Assembly (NCBI GenBank): GCA_905199225.1
Contig: CAJKFS010000028.1
Coordinates: 1 to 29,593 of the forward strand
Length of the DNA: 29,593 nucleotides
Reading direction: 5' to 3'
DNA from: an uncultured Collinsella sp.
GTDB taxonomy: Bacteria > Actinomycetota > Coriobacteriia > Coriobacteriales > Coriobacteriaceae
Both the position numbers and the translations under genes were made by a program. Shown here one piece after another: positions 22,596-29,593 of the stretch; within the stretch, counting starts at the first letter, position 1, and every line of letters starts with the position of its first letter. Under the pieces are notes generated by a model. That model was given only the letters and a program-made list of their open reading frames with translations, was not told where the DNA came from and searched no databases.

Positions 22596-22730
22596 TCTCG
22601 AACTGTAACAGGTAGAGGGCCAAATTGAGCCTAGATGTTACAGATTGAGACAGCGTCGAGCTGCCTGTCCTTCCGTCTTGATCTGTAACAGGTAGACTCA
22701 ATTTTGTCGGCTAGATGTTACAGGTCGAGA
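22596..22730. repeat. Two 55-bp palindromic units with an 80-bp period
   Basis: Unit 1 (22596-22650) has arms TCTCGAACTGTAACA and TGTTACAGATTGAGA; unit 2 (22676-22730) has TCTTGATCTGTAACA and TGTTACAGGTCGAGA. In each unit the arms match as inverted repeats at 13 of 15 positions and enclose exactly 25 bases that start GGTAGA and end CTAGA. The units start exactly 80 bases apart. CTGTAACA thus occurs four times, twice in each orientation. I do not recognise the family. It lies between two convergent operons. Confidence 0.75.
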
Positions 22731-22768
22731 TTTTTGGTCGAGGCAGGCCACGGACAACACAGGGGCAC

Positions 22769-22801
22769 AAAAAACGGAGCCGTGTTGCCACGACTCCGTT
22801 T
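22769..22801 (-). terminator. Terminator of the malQ-glgP operon
   Basis: On the minus strand a 13-bp stem (22789-22801 with 22772-22784, one G-U pair) with a GCAA loop is followed by six U residues encoded at 22769-22774. It lies 28 bases after the glgP stop. The GCAA tetraloop makes it especially stable. Confidence 0.92.
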
Positions 22802-22829
22802 CTCAAGAGGATGGGTAAGGGAAGCGAAA

Positions 22830-25097
22830 TTAGTTCAGGTGCCAGATCTCGTCGTTGTACTGGGAGATGGTGCGGTCGGACGAGAAAGTGCCGGCGTTGG
22901 CGATATTGATGAGCGCCTTGCGCATCCAGGTGTCCTGGTCCTCATAGTCGGCCAGCACGCGCTCCTTGGTCTGGATGTACTCCTCGATGTCGAGCAGGGC
23001 CATAAACCAGTCCTTGCCCTTAATGTCATCGTGCAGGCGCTGCAGGCGCTCGGCATTGCCGGTCGCCATAAAGGCCGGGTTGGTGATGAAGTCCACCAGC
23101 AGTTTAATGCCGGGCTTGCGGTAGAGCGCCCCGGCGTTGTAGGTGCCGTCGGCGTAGAGCTGCTCGACCTGTTTGGACGAGGCACCAAAGGTATAGATGT
23201 TCTCGTCGCCCACGAGCTCGGCAATCTCCACGTTGGCACCGTCGAGCGTGCACAGGGTTAGGGCGCCGTTGAGCATGAACTTCATGTTGGAGGTGCCGCT
23301 CGCCTCCTTGGAGGCCAGGCTGATCTGCTCGGAGATGTCAGCGGCGGGGATCACGCGCTCGGCGGCGGTGACGTTGTAGTTCTCGATCATGACAACCTGC
23401 AGGTAGGGAGCCACGTCGGGGTCGTTTGCAATCCACTGCGACAGCGTCAAGATCAGATGGATGATGTCCTGCGCGATAGTGTAAGCAGGCGCCGCCTTGC
23501 CGCCAAAGATGATGGTGACGGGGTGCTTGGGTCTGTTGCCGTTCTTGATATCGAGGTACTTCCAGATGATGTAGAGCGCGAGCATCTGCTGACGCTTGTA
23601 CTCGTGGATGCGCTTGACCTGGACGTCGATGATGGCGCCTGCGGGAATCGTCACGCCCTGCTCGAGCGCCATGAACTGGCGCATGATGGCCTTGGCCTCG
23701 ACCTTGGTGGCGGCCAGGCGCTCAAGAACGTCCTTGTCGTCGGCGAAATTGGCGAGTTTGCTCAGATCGCCGGTGCTGCGCCAGTCGGTGCCGATCACAT
23801 CGTCGAGCAGGCTGGCGAGCGCGGGGTTGGCCCCATGGACCCAGCGGCGGAAGGTGATGCCGTTGGTCTTGTTGGAGAACTTCTTGGGATAGATTTCGTA
23901 GAACGGATGAAGCTCGGTGTCCTCCAGGATCTTGGTGTGGAGGGCGGCGACGCCGTTGATAGAGAAGCCAAAGTGGATGTCCATGTGGGCCATGTGGACG
24001 GTATCGTGTTCGTCGATGATGGCGACGCGCGGGTCATCGTGCTCGGCCTTCGCGATCTCATCGAGCTTGACGATAATGTCGGCGATGGCAGGGGAGACCT
24101 TCTGCAGGCTGGCGAGCGGCCACTTCTCGAGCGCCTCGGCAAGAATCGTGTGGTTAGTGTAGGCGACCATGGAGCGTACGATGGTCACGGCCTCGTCAAA
24201 CTCGATGCCATGCTCGGTGGTGAGCAAGCGAATGAGCTCGGGGATGACCATGGTGGGGTGCGTGTCGTTAATTTGGACCACGGCATAGTCGGCCAGATCG
24301 TGCAGGTTGCTGCCGCGCTCGACGGCCTCGTCGATCAGGAGCTGGGCGGCGTTGCTCACCATGAAGTACTCCTGATAGATGCGAAGTAGGCGGCCCTGCT
24401 CGTCGGAATCGTCGGGGTAGAGGAACAAGGTGAGGTTCTTGGCGATCTCGGTCTTGTCGAAGTCGATGGAGCTGCCGGGGACCAGGCCGTCGTCGACGCT
24501 CGCCAGGTCGAACAGGCGCAGGCGGTTCTTGGTGGGCTGGCCGTAACCGGGCACATCGATGTCGACGAGCTTGGAAGTAACGGCAAAATCGCCGAACTCG
24601 ACGGTGTAGGAGCGGTCATCGTCGACTAGGATGTCCTGCTCACCGAGCCACTCGTCGGGGACGGCCTTCTGCTGGTTGTCGACAAAGCGCTGACGGAACA
24701 GACCGTAGTGATAGTTGAGGCCCACGCCATCGCCGGTCAAGCCCAGCGTGGCGATGGAATCCAGGAAGCATGCGGCCAAGCGGCCCAGGCCGCCGTTGCC
24801 GAGTGACGGCTCGACCTCGAATTCCTCGATCTTGTTGAGGTCGTGGCCTGCGGCGGTGAGCTGGTCCTTAACCTCGTCGTAGATGCCGAGGTCGATCATG
24901 TTGTTGATGAGCAGCTTGCCGATCAAAAATTCGGCGGAAATGTAATAGAGCTTTTTCTTGCCGTTGTTGAGCGGGCGGGCGGCGGAGCGCTCCTGCACGA
25001 GTTTGACCAGCAGCTTGTAAATGCGACGGTCGTCGAGCTGCTCGAGCGAGGTGCCAAAAGACTGCTCGGCGAGTTCCATGAGGTTAATTTGGGGCAT
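22830..25097 (-). CDS. glgP: Glycogen/maltodextrin phosphorylase
   Basis: This PLP enzyme of family GT35 cuts alpha-1,4-glucans with phosphate and releases glucose-1-phosphate in the cytoplasm. The PLP lysine is Lys606 in ASGTSNMKFMLNGAL. Also seen are EPSLGNGGLGRLAACFLDS, GVGLNYHYGLFRQ, NDTHPTMVIPELIRLL, TNHTILAEALEKW and RIHEYKRQQ. The protein has 755 residues, somewhat shorter than E. coli MalP. The ATG at 25097 is chosen because AGGAGA precedes it; an ATG nine codons upstream (25124) lacks one. It follows malQ on the same strand with a hairpin between them. MalQ feeds it longer chains, so the pair degrades maltooligosaccharides or glycogen. Confidence 0.94.
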   Translation of the reverse strand: MPQINLMELAEQSFGTSLEQLDDRRIYKLLVKLVQERSAARPLNNGKKKLYYISAEFLIGKLLINNMIDLGIYDEVKDQLTAAGHDLNKIEEFEVEPSLGNGGLGRLAACFLDSIATLGLTGDGVGLNYHYGLFRQRFVDNQQKAVPDEWLGEQDILVDDDRSYTVEFGDFAVTSKLVDIDVPGYGQPTKNRLRLFDLASVDDGLVPGSSIDFDKTEIAKNLTLFLYPDDSDEQGRLLRIYQEYFMVSNAAQLLIDEAVERGSNLHDLADYAVVQINDTHPTMVIPELIRLLTTEHGIEFDEAVTIVRSMVAYTNHTILAEALEKWPLASLQKVSPAIADIIVKLDEIAKAEHDDPRVAIIDEHDTVHMAHMDIHFGFSINGVAALHTKILEDTELHPFYEIYPKKFSNKTNGITFRRWVHGANPALASLLDDVIGTDWRSTGDLSKLANFADDKDVLERLAATKVEAKAIMRQFMALEQGVTIPAGAIIDVQVKRIHEYKRQQMLALYIIWKYLDIKNGNRPKHPVTIIFGGKAAPAYTIAQDIIHLILTLSQWIANDPDVAPYLQVVMIENYNVTAAERVIPAADISEQISLASKEASGTSNMKFMLNGALTLCTLDGANVEIAELVGDENIYTFGASSKQVEQLYADGTYNAGALYRKPGIKLLVDFITNPAFMATGNAERLQRLHDDIKGKDWFMALLDIEEYIQTKERVLADYEDQDTWMRKALINIANAGTFSSDRTISQYNDEIWHLN

Positions 25098-25143
25098 GTT
25101 TTCTCCTGTGATGGGTTGTTTCATGTCTGCAATTCATAAGAAG

Positions 25144-25177
25144 CCCGCGCGAGGGGATTGGGGTGGCCTCGCGCGGG
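25144..25177 (-). other. Intercistronic hairpin between malQ and glgP
   Basis: CCCGCGCGAGG (25144-25154) and CCTCGCGCGGG (25167-25177) form a perfect 11-bp stem. On the minus strand it is followed by CTTCTTATG, a weak U-tract, so it could be a partial terminator or an mRNA-stabilising element that sets the MalQ to GlgP ratio. Confidence 0.65.
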
Positions 25178-25225
25178 AAAAGCAAGCGCGTCCGCACGGT
25201 GGGGAGGGGTCGGGCGCGGTGGCTC

Positions 25226-26731
25226 CTATTGAGGAAGCTCGATTTCGGCTTCCGACGGGATGCGGAAGTAGGTCTCGGTCCAGTCGGTGAGTTTGTGCTC
25301 GAGCTCGCGGGTGATGGCGCCGTCGAGCATGCGCCAGGTCCAGTTGCCGCCCAGCGTGGCAGGGGTGTTGATGCGCGCCTCGTTGCCCAAGTTGAGCAGG
25401 TCCTGCATGGTGTAGATGCACGTGTCGCTCACGCTGGCGGCGATGGTGCGATTGAGTGCATCTGCCATGGGTTCGCCGGCCTGCTGATGGGTGTACAGGG
25501 CTGCCTGCTCGCGCTGACGCGGGGTGGCCGTTCCCTCAAACCAACCGCGCGCCGTCTCGTTGTCGTGGGTGCCCACATAGGCGACGGTGTTGGCGATGTA
25601 GTTATGCGGCAGGTAGTACGAGTTGGTGCCCTCAAAGGCAAACTGCAGGATCTTCATGCCGGGGAAGCCCGAGTTGTCGCGCATGTCGATGACGCCGGGG
25701 GTGAGGAAGCCCAGGTCCTCGGCGATGATGGGCAGCGTGCCGAGCTTTTCCTCGAGCGTCTTGAAGAACTTGAGGCCGGGACCCTGCGTCCACGAACCGT
25801 AGGACGAATCGGGCGAGGAGAACGGCACCTCCCAATAGGCCTCGAAGCCGCGGAAGTGATCCAGGCGGATGACGTCGTACATGTCGAGGGCGGCGCGAAT
25901 GCGGCCCTCCCACCAGGAGAAGCCGTCGGACTCCATGGCGTCCCAGTCGTAGATGGGGTTGCCCCAGTACTGGCCGGTGGCCGAGAACTGGTCGGGCGGC
26001 GTGCCGGCGACGCTCACGGGATTGCCGGCGGCGTCGATCTTAAAGAGCTCAGGCGTCGCCCACATCTCGACGGAGTCACGCGAGACATAGATGGGCAGGT
26101 CGCCGATGATGAGAATGTCGCGCTCGTTGGCATAGGCCTTGAGGCGGCTCCATTGGCGGTCGAAGAAATACTGCGTCATCTGGTGGTAGAGCATGCGCGC
26201 GGGATGGGCGGCGCAGACCTTGGCAGATGCTTCGCCGCGGGTGCGCAGTTCTGCGGGCCACTCCCAAAACGCCTTGAGTCCGCACTCCTCTTTGACGGTC
26301 ATGAACTCGCAGTAGGGGATGAGCCAGTCCTCGTTGGCCTGGATAAAGTCATCGAAATCGGCCGGCTTGTCGGCAGCAAAGCGCTCGGCGGCGCGGTCGA
26401 GAATCTGACGGCGGCCGCCAAAGATGGCACCGTAGTCGACGTTACTGGGGTCAGAACCCAGGTACACGCCATCGATATCGCGCTGCTCTAGATACCCTGC
26501 CTCGATAAGCTCGGCAAAGTCGATAAAGTTGGGGTTGCCTGCGCGGGCCGAGAACGACTGATAGGGCGAATCGCCATAGCTGGTCGTCGTAAGGGGCAGA
26601 ATCTGCCAGTAATGTTGTTTGCACGAGGCGAGAAAATCGACGAAGTCGTAGGCATTCCAGCCAAAGCCGCCGATTCCGTATGGTCCGGGCAGAGATGAGA
26701 CGGGCATGAGGACGCCGCTTGCACGCTCCAT
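25226..26731 (-). CDS. malQ: 4-alpha-glucanotransferase (amylomaltase, GH77)
   Basis: This enzyme moves alpha-1,4-glucan segments between maltooligosaccharides, releasing glucose and making chains long enough for GlgP. The nucleophile is Asp291 in IRLDHFRGFEAYW, the acid/base is Glu338 in IIAEDLGFLTP, and the third acid is in VGTHDNETARGW. The N-terminal motifs LPGPYGIGGFG and YGDSPYQSFSARAGNP are typical. The length of 501 residues is normal for the bacterial amylomaltase of about 500. The ATG at 26731 is chosen because GGTGAG lies seven bases upstream on the minus strand; in-frame GTG and TTG codons lie at 26743 and 26746. A palindrome shared with the PTS and ABC genes lies in its promoter. 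Confidence 0.94.
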   Translation of the reverse strand: MERASGVLMPVSSLPGPYGIGGFGWNAYDFVDFLASCKQHYWQILPLTTTSYGDSPYQSFSARAGNPNFIDFAELIEAGYLEQRDIDGVYLGSDPSNVDYGAIFGGRRQILDRAAERFAADKPADFDDFIQANEDWLIPYCEFMTVKEECGLKAFWEWPAELRTRGEASAKVCAAHPARMLYHQMTQYFFDRQWSRLKAYANERDILIIGDLPIYVSRDSVEMWATPELFKIDAAGNPVSVAGTPPDQFSATGQYWGNPIYDWDAMESDGFSWWEGRIRAALDMYDVIRLDHFRGFEAYWEVPFSSPDSSYGSWTQGPGLKFFKTLEEKLGTLPIIAEDLGFLTPGVIDMRDNSGFPGMKILQFAFEGTNSYYLPHNYIANTVAYVGTHDNETARGWFEGTATPRQREQAALYTHQQAGEPMADALNRTIAASVSDTCIYTMQDLLNLGNEARINTPATLGGNWTWRMLDGAITRELEHKLTDWTETYFRIPSEAEIELPQ

Positions 26732-26816
26732 GAATGCGCTCACCAACCTTCTTGTTGTGGGGTCGGCCTGCCGATGGGCGTGCAGTCCGCCTCCGATGTT
26801 CTGATTCGATACGCCT

Positions 26817-26846
26817 ATTGTAAAACATGTTGTTTAAACATGTACA
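26817..26846 (-). promoter_or_regulatory. malQ-glgP promoter with GntR operator candidate
   Basis: On the minus strand -35 TGTACA (26841-26846) and -10 TACAAT (26817-26822) are 18 bp apart. TTGTTTAAACAT at 26830-26841 lies in the spacer and matches the shared palindrome at eleven of twelve positions. The dyad extends outward as ACATGTT and AACATGT. Binding there would block polymerase. Confidence 0.6.
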
Positions 26847-26895
26847 GGCAAGATAAAAAAGTTGGTCGATTTTCGGCGAATGGTTACATGCCATG

Positions 26896-26931
26896 AAAAA
26901 AAGCCCCGACCTCACAACGTGAGATCGGGGC
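26896..26931 (-). terminator. Terminator of galE
   Basis: On the minus strand GCCCCGATCTCAC (26919-26931) pairs with GTGAGGTCGGGGC (26903-26915), a 13-bp stem with one G-U pair, followed by seven U residues (26896-26902). It lies just after the galE stop and shields the malQ promoter from read-through. Confidence 0.93.
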
Positions 26932-26953
26932 AAGAGCGGTATGTAGGTTTTTG

Positions 26954-28015
26954 CTACTCGGCGTCGGCGAAGCCGTTGGGGTTGTGGCTCTGCCAGTTCC
27001 AGCTATCGCGGCACATGTCCGCGATGTCGTACTGGGCCTTCCAGCCCATCATGCGCTCGGCCTTGGAGGCATCGCACCAGTTGGCAGCGATGTCGCCGGC
27101 GCGGCGCTCGCGGATCACATAGGGCAGCTCCTTGCCACAAGCCTTGGAGAAGGCGGCAACGACCTCGAGTACCGAGGTGCCGGTGCCGGTGCCCAGGTTA
27201 AAGATCTCGACGCCGGTTTTGCCGTTCATCCAGTTAAGGGCGGCAACGTGACCAGAGGCCAGATCGCACACGTGGATGTAGTCGCGCACGCCGGTGCCGT
27301 CGGGGGTGGGGTAGTCGTTGCCAAAGACCTGAACGGCCTCGAGCTTGCCCACGGCGACCTGGGCGACATAAGGCACCAGGTTGTTGGGGATGCCCTTGGG
27401 GTCCTCGCCGATCAGGCCCGACGGATGAGCGCCAATGGGGTTGAAGTAACGGAGCAGCACGACGTCCCACTCGGGGTCGGCGGTGTGGACGTCCATAAGG
27501 ATCTGCTCGATCATCCACTTGGTCCAACCATAGGGGTTGGTCGCGGGCTTCTTAGGATCCTCCTCGGTGACGGGCGGGTTGTCCGGGTCGCCGTAGACGG
27601 TCGAGGAGCTCGAGAAGATGATGGACTTGCAGCCATGGTTGCGCATGACGTCGATGAGCACCAGGGTGTTCTCGATGTTGTTGTGATAGTACTCGACGGG
27701 CTTGCTCACCGACTCGCCAACGGCCTTAAAGCCGGCAAAGTGGATGACGCGGTCGATCTGATGGGTATCGAAGATCTTGTTCATCGCATCGCGGTCGAGC
27801 ACGTTGGCCTCGTAGAAGGTGAGGTTCTTGGCGGCCTCGTCGCCCACGATGGTCTTGACGCGGTCGACGGCGACGGCGCTGGAGTTGGAGAGATCATCGA
27901 CGATGACGACCTGGTAGCCACCCTCGAGCAGCTGAACGACGGTGTGCGAGCCGATAAAGCCGGCGCCACCGGTAACGAGGACACAGGTGTCTTTGGGGTC
28001 GAGTGCTTTGGACAT
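26954..28015 (-). CDS. galE: UDP-glucose 4-epimerase
   Basis: This NAD-dependent short-chain dehydrogenase interconverts UDP-galactose and UDP-glucose in the Leloir pathway and supplies UDP-galactose for surface sugars. The Rossmann motif TGGAGFIGSH is near residues 15-24. The catalytic residues are the Ser run at 136-139 (FSSSSTVYG) and the pair Tyr162 and Lys166 in PYGWTKWMIEQ. RYFNPIGAHPSG and GTGVRDYIHVCDLA are GalE marks. The length of 353 residues is slightly above the usual 340. The ATG at 28015 follows AGGAGA. It stands alone with its own terminator; its place next to the glucan genes may be functional, because glucose-1-phosphate from GlgP leads to UDP-glucose. Confidence 0.95.
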   Translation of the reverse strand: MSKALDPKDTCVLVTGGAGFIGSHTVVQLLEGGYQVVIVDDLSNSSAVAVDRVKTIVGDEAAKNLTFYEANVLDRDAMNKIFDTHQIDRVIHFAGFKAVGESVSKPVEYYHNNIENTLVLIDVMRNHGCKSIIFSSSSTVYGDPDNPPVTEEDPKKPATNPYGWTKWMIEQILMDVHTADPEWDVVLLRYFNPIGAHPSGLIGEDPKGIPNNLVPYVAQVAVGKLEAVQVFGNDYPTPDGTGVRDYIHVCDLASGHVAALNWMNGKTGVEIFNLGTGTGTSVLEVVAAFSKACGKELPYVIRERRAGDIAANWCDASKAERMMGWKAQYDIADMCRDSWNWQSHNPNGFADAE

Positions 28016-28281
28016 GTAGTCTCCTATCGAATCAGGAACACTTCTTCAGGGGAGTATAGCGCAGGCAGGGACGCCCAAATCGTGCGCTGTAGGAAAAGCG
28101 GAGGATTGTGCCAACGTACTCATAGAAGAGCTTGCGTACGCATAACCTGATCTTCGACATTTGCTTACGAGCCGCTGACCTTGTAGTTTCCTGCCGTTCG
28201 TGGAAATCGTTGGGACGCGCCATATGTACGCTAATATGTATGAGTTGAGCGACATATAAATAAACATGTAACGGAGTACAT

Positions 28282-29487
28282 ATGTCACCAAACAGCGATT
28301 CCATCCTTTCCCAGGAGCTCTCGCGCCGCACTGCCCTCAAGGCCCTGTTCGGCGCCGCTTCTGCGGCAGTTCTTTTTGGCCTGCCCGCTCGCGCCCATGC
28401 GGCGGAGGCTTCCAAAGAAACAACCGATAAACTGAATGCCGCCCAGGCCCAGCTCGACGAGGTTCAGGCCCAGCTCGACAGCATCGCAAATGAGTATGCG
28501 GCGCTGGCCAACAAGAATGCCCAGACCCTCAACGACATCGAGAATGTCCAGGGCAAGATTGACGACACGCAGGCCCAGATCGATGAAAAGAAGGCCGAGC
28601 TCAAGAAGAAACGCAACGACCTTTCCGATCGCGTGGCCGCCAGCTACAAGTCCGGCGGCACGAATATCCTGTCGCTGCTGCTGGCCTCTGGCTCGTTTGA
28701 GGAACTCGTCGCCAACGCGCATTACGTTGAGAAGATCAACAAGAGCGACCGCGACGCCATCGAGGACATTCAGACCATCCAGGAAGAGCTCGATGCGCAA
28801 AAGACCGAGCTCGAGTCGCAGAAGGCCGACTTAGAGAAGCTCAAGGACCAGCAGACTGCCCAGATGCAGGACATGCAGGCCAAGCAGCAGGAAGTCCAGA
28901 CGGTTCTGAACGGCCTCTCTGACGATGTCAAGGAGCTCATGGCTCAGCGTGATTCCGAGATTCTCGCTGCCGCCCAGGCCGAGGAGGCCGCTAGGAAGGC
29001 CGCCGCTGCCGCGGCCGCCGCGAACAAGAACAATTCCTACTCGGGTGGTTCGAGCTCGGGTGGCGGATCGTATGCGCCCGGAACTCCGCAGCAGAATGCC
29101 GGCTCGGGCAAGCAACAGGCCGTCGTCAACGCGTGCTACTCCACGCCTTCGCCGGGCCAGAACTGGTGCGCGGCGTGGGTTACCAATGTCTTCCGTAACG
29201 CCGGCGTTGGCTACTTTGGCGGCAACGCCTGCGACATGTTCAACGCCTGGTGCTATAGCTCCGACCGCTCGGCGCTGCAGGTGGGTATGATCGTGGCCGA
29301 TTCCTCGCACAGCGGCACGGGTGCTCCGGGCCTTATCTACGGTCATGTGGGTATCTACGTTGGCGGCGGCATCGTTATGAGCAACGAGGGTGCCATTACG
29401 TCTAAGTCGCTTGATTCGTTTATTAGCTTCTATGGCACTGGCTCTGGCGTGCGTTGGGGCTGGCTCGGCGGCGTGGCGCTGTCGTAA
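28282..29487 (+). CDS. Secreted coiled-coil cell-wall hydrolase with CHAP/NlpC-like C-terminal domain
   Basis: The 401-residue protein starts with a probable Tat signal (LSRRTALKALFGAASAAVLF, cut after ARAHA near residue 41). A long coiled coil follows (about 45-240), of the PcsB/CwlO type with the break YKSGGTNILSLLLASGSFEEL. A low-complexity Ala and Gly/Ser linker is at about 235-275. The C-terminal domain has Cys296 in GQNWCAAWVTNVFRNAG and His355 in YGHVGIYVGGG, the usual Cys-His pair of papain-like wall peptidases. Family members split septal peptidoglycan and are activated by FtsEX through the coiled coil; that partner is not in the window. The ATG at 28282 follows CGGAG. Short repeats of ATATG and ACATAT fill its upstream region (28222-28284), with TATAAA at 28255-28260 as a possible -10. 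Confidence 0.88.
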   Translation: MSPNSDSILSQELSRRTALKALFGAASAAVLFGLPARAHAAEASKETTDKLNAAQAQLDEVQAQLDSIANEYAALANKNAQTLNDIENVQGKIDDTQAQIDEKKAELKKKRNDLSDRVAASYKSGGTNILSLLLASGSFEELVANAHYVEKINKSDRDAIEDIQTIQEELDAQKTELESQKADLEKLKDQQTAQMQDMQAKQQEVQTVLNGLSDDVKELMAQRDSEILAAAQAEEAARKAAAAAAAANKNNSYSGGSSSGGGSYAPGTPQQNAGSGKQQAVVNACYSTPSPGQNWCAAWVTNVFRNAGVGYFGGNACDMFNAWCYSSDRSALQVGMIVADSSHSGTGAPGLIYGHVGIYVGGGIVMSNEGAITSKSLDSFISFYGTGSGVRWGWLGGVALS

Positions 29488-29528
29488 AGCCGACGGGGCC
29501 GCGTGCCCGCCCGCAATATATTTGATTG

Positions 29529-29593
29529 CCTGCTCGGGCAGTCCTGCGCAAGACGAAGGCCACATTAAGTGGCCTTCTTTGCGTGCGGAACTC
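29529..29593. repeat. Dispersed hairpin repeat, copy 3 (cut by the window edge)
   Basis: The core is the same 9-bp stem as copy 1: GAAGGCCAC at 29555-29563 and GTGGCCTTC at 29569-29577 around ATTAA. The flanks GCAGTCCTGCGCAAGAC and TTTGCGTGCGGAACTC match copy 1. It lies 42 bases after the hydrolase stop, supporting a terminator role. Confidence 0.75.

Noticed and set aside
22596..22730. A mini CRISPR array
   Set aside because: The repeated parts are inverted arms with constant interiors, not direct repeats with unique spacers, there are only two units, and no cas genes are nearby.

Overview
The window reads as part of the chromosome of a gut actinobacterium of the class Coriobacteriia, most likely Collinsella or a close relative. 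This is an inference from the G+C-rich coding sequence, the gene families present, the TsaB-RimI-TsaD triple fusion and the overall style of the proteins. There is no rRNA or phylogenetic marker search behind it. No phage, insertion sequence or CRISPR array was seen. There is one tRNA gene, tRNA-Gln(UUG).

Positions 1-7100 hold a compact plus-strand housekeeping operon: acpS, nnr, alr, a family 4 uracil-DNA glycosylase, tsaE and a tsaB-rimI-tsaD fusion. It has a good promoter at 88-117 and ends at the first copy of a dispersed hairpin repeat. Positions 7200-9460 hold cstA behind an attenuator-like leader: promoter, a 14-codon peptide ending in a run of Ile/Val codons, competing hairpins and an intrinsic terminator. 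Positions 9500-11750 encode a large protein with a long charged disordered middle and a C-terminal Toprim-like domain resembling JetD of Wadjet systems, without the other Wadjet genes. A second, very large copy of the hairpin repeat follows at 11758-11894.

Positions 12050-16840 are on the minus strand. Read in the direction of transcription they are an alpha-glucoside PTS EIICB permease fused to a HAD phosphatase, a polyprenyl diphosphate synthase, a peptidoglycan-binding protein and tRNA-Gln.

Positions 16840-26850 look like one alpha-glucan utilisation region. A GntR/UTRA regulator lies divergent from the PTS-HAD gene. It is followed by a CUT1 sugar ABC transporter (lipoprotein, two permeases, ATPase), and then a convergent malQ-glgP pair on the minus strand. 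Five copies of a palindrome close to TTGTTTAAACAA lie in front of the PTS-HAD gene, the regulator, the ABC operon (two copies) and malQ. This points to one local regulon. The PTS would bring in small alpha-glucosides as phosphates and the ABC system longer oligosaccharides. MalQ and GlgP would turn the oligosaccharides into glucose and glucose-1-phosphate, and galE next door handles UDP-sugars.

Positions 26950-29593 hold galE (minus) and a secreted coiled-coil/CHAP-type cell-wall hydrolase (plus), ending in a third copy of the dispersed hairpin repeat cut by the window edge.

The most interesting points are the palindrome-defined regulon, the transporter-phosphatase fusion at its head, the Ile/Val leader of cstA, the dispersed hairpin family with a compensatory base change, and a pair of 55-bp palindromic units repeated with an 80-bp period at 22596-22730.
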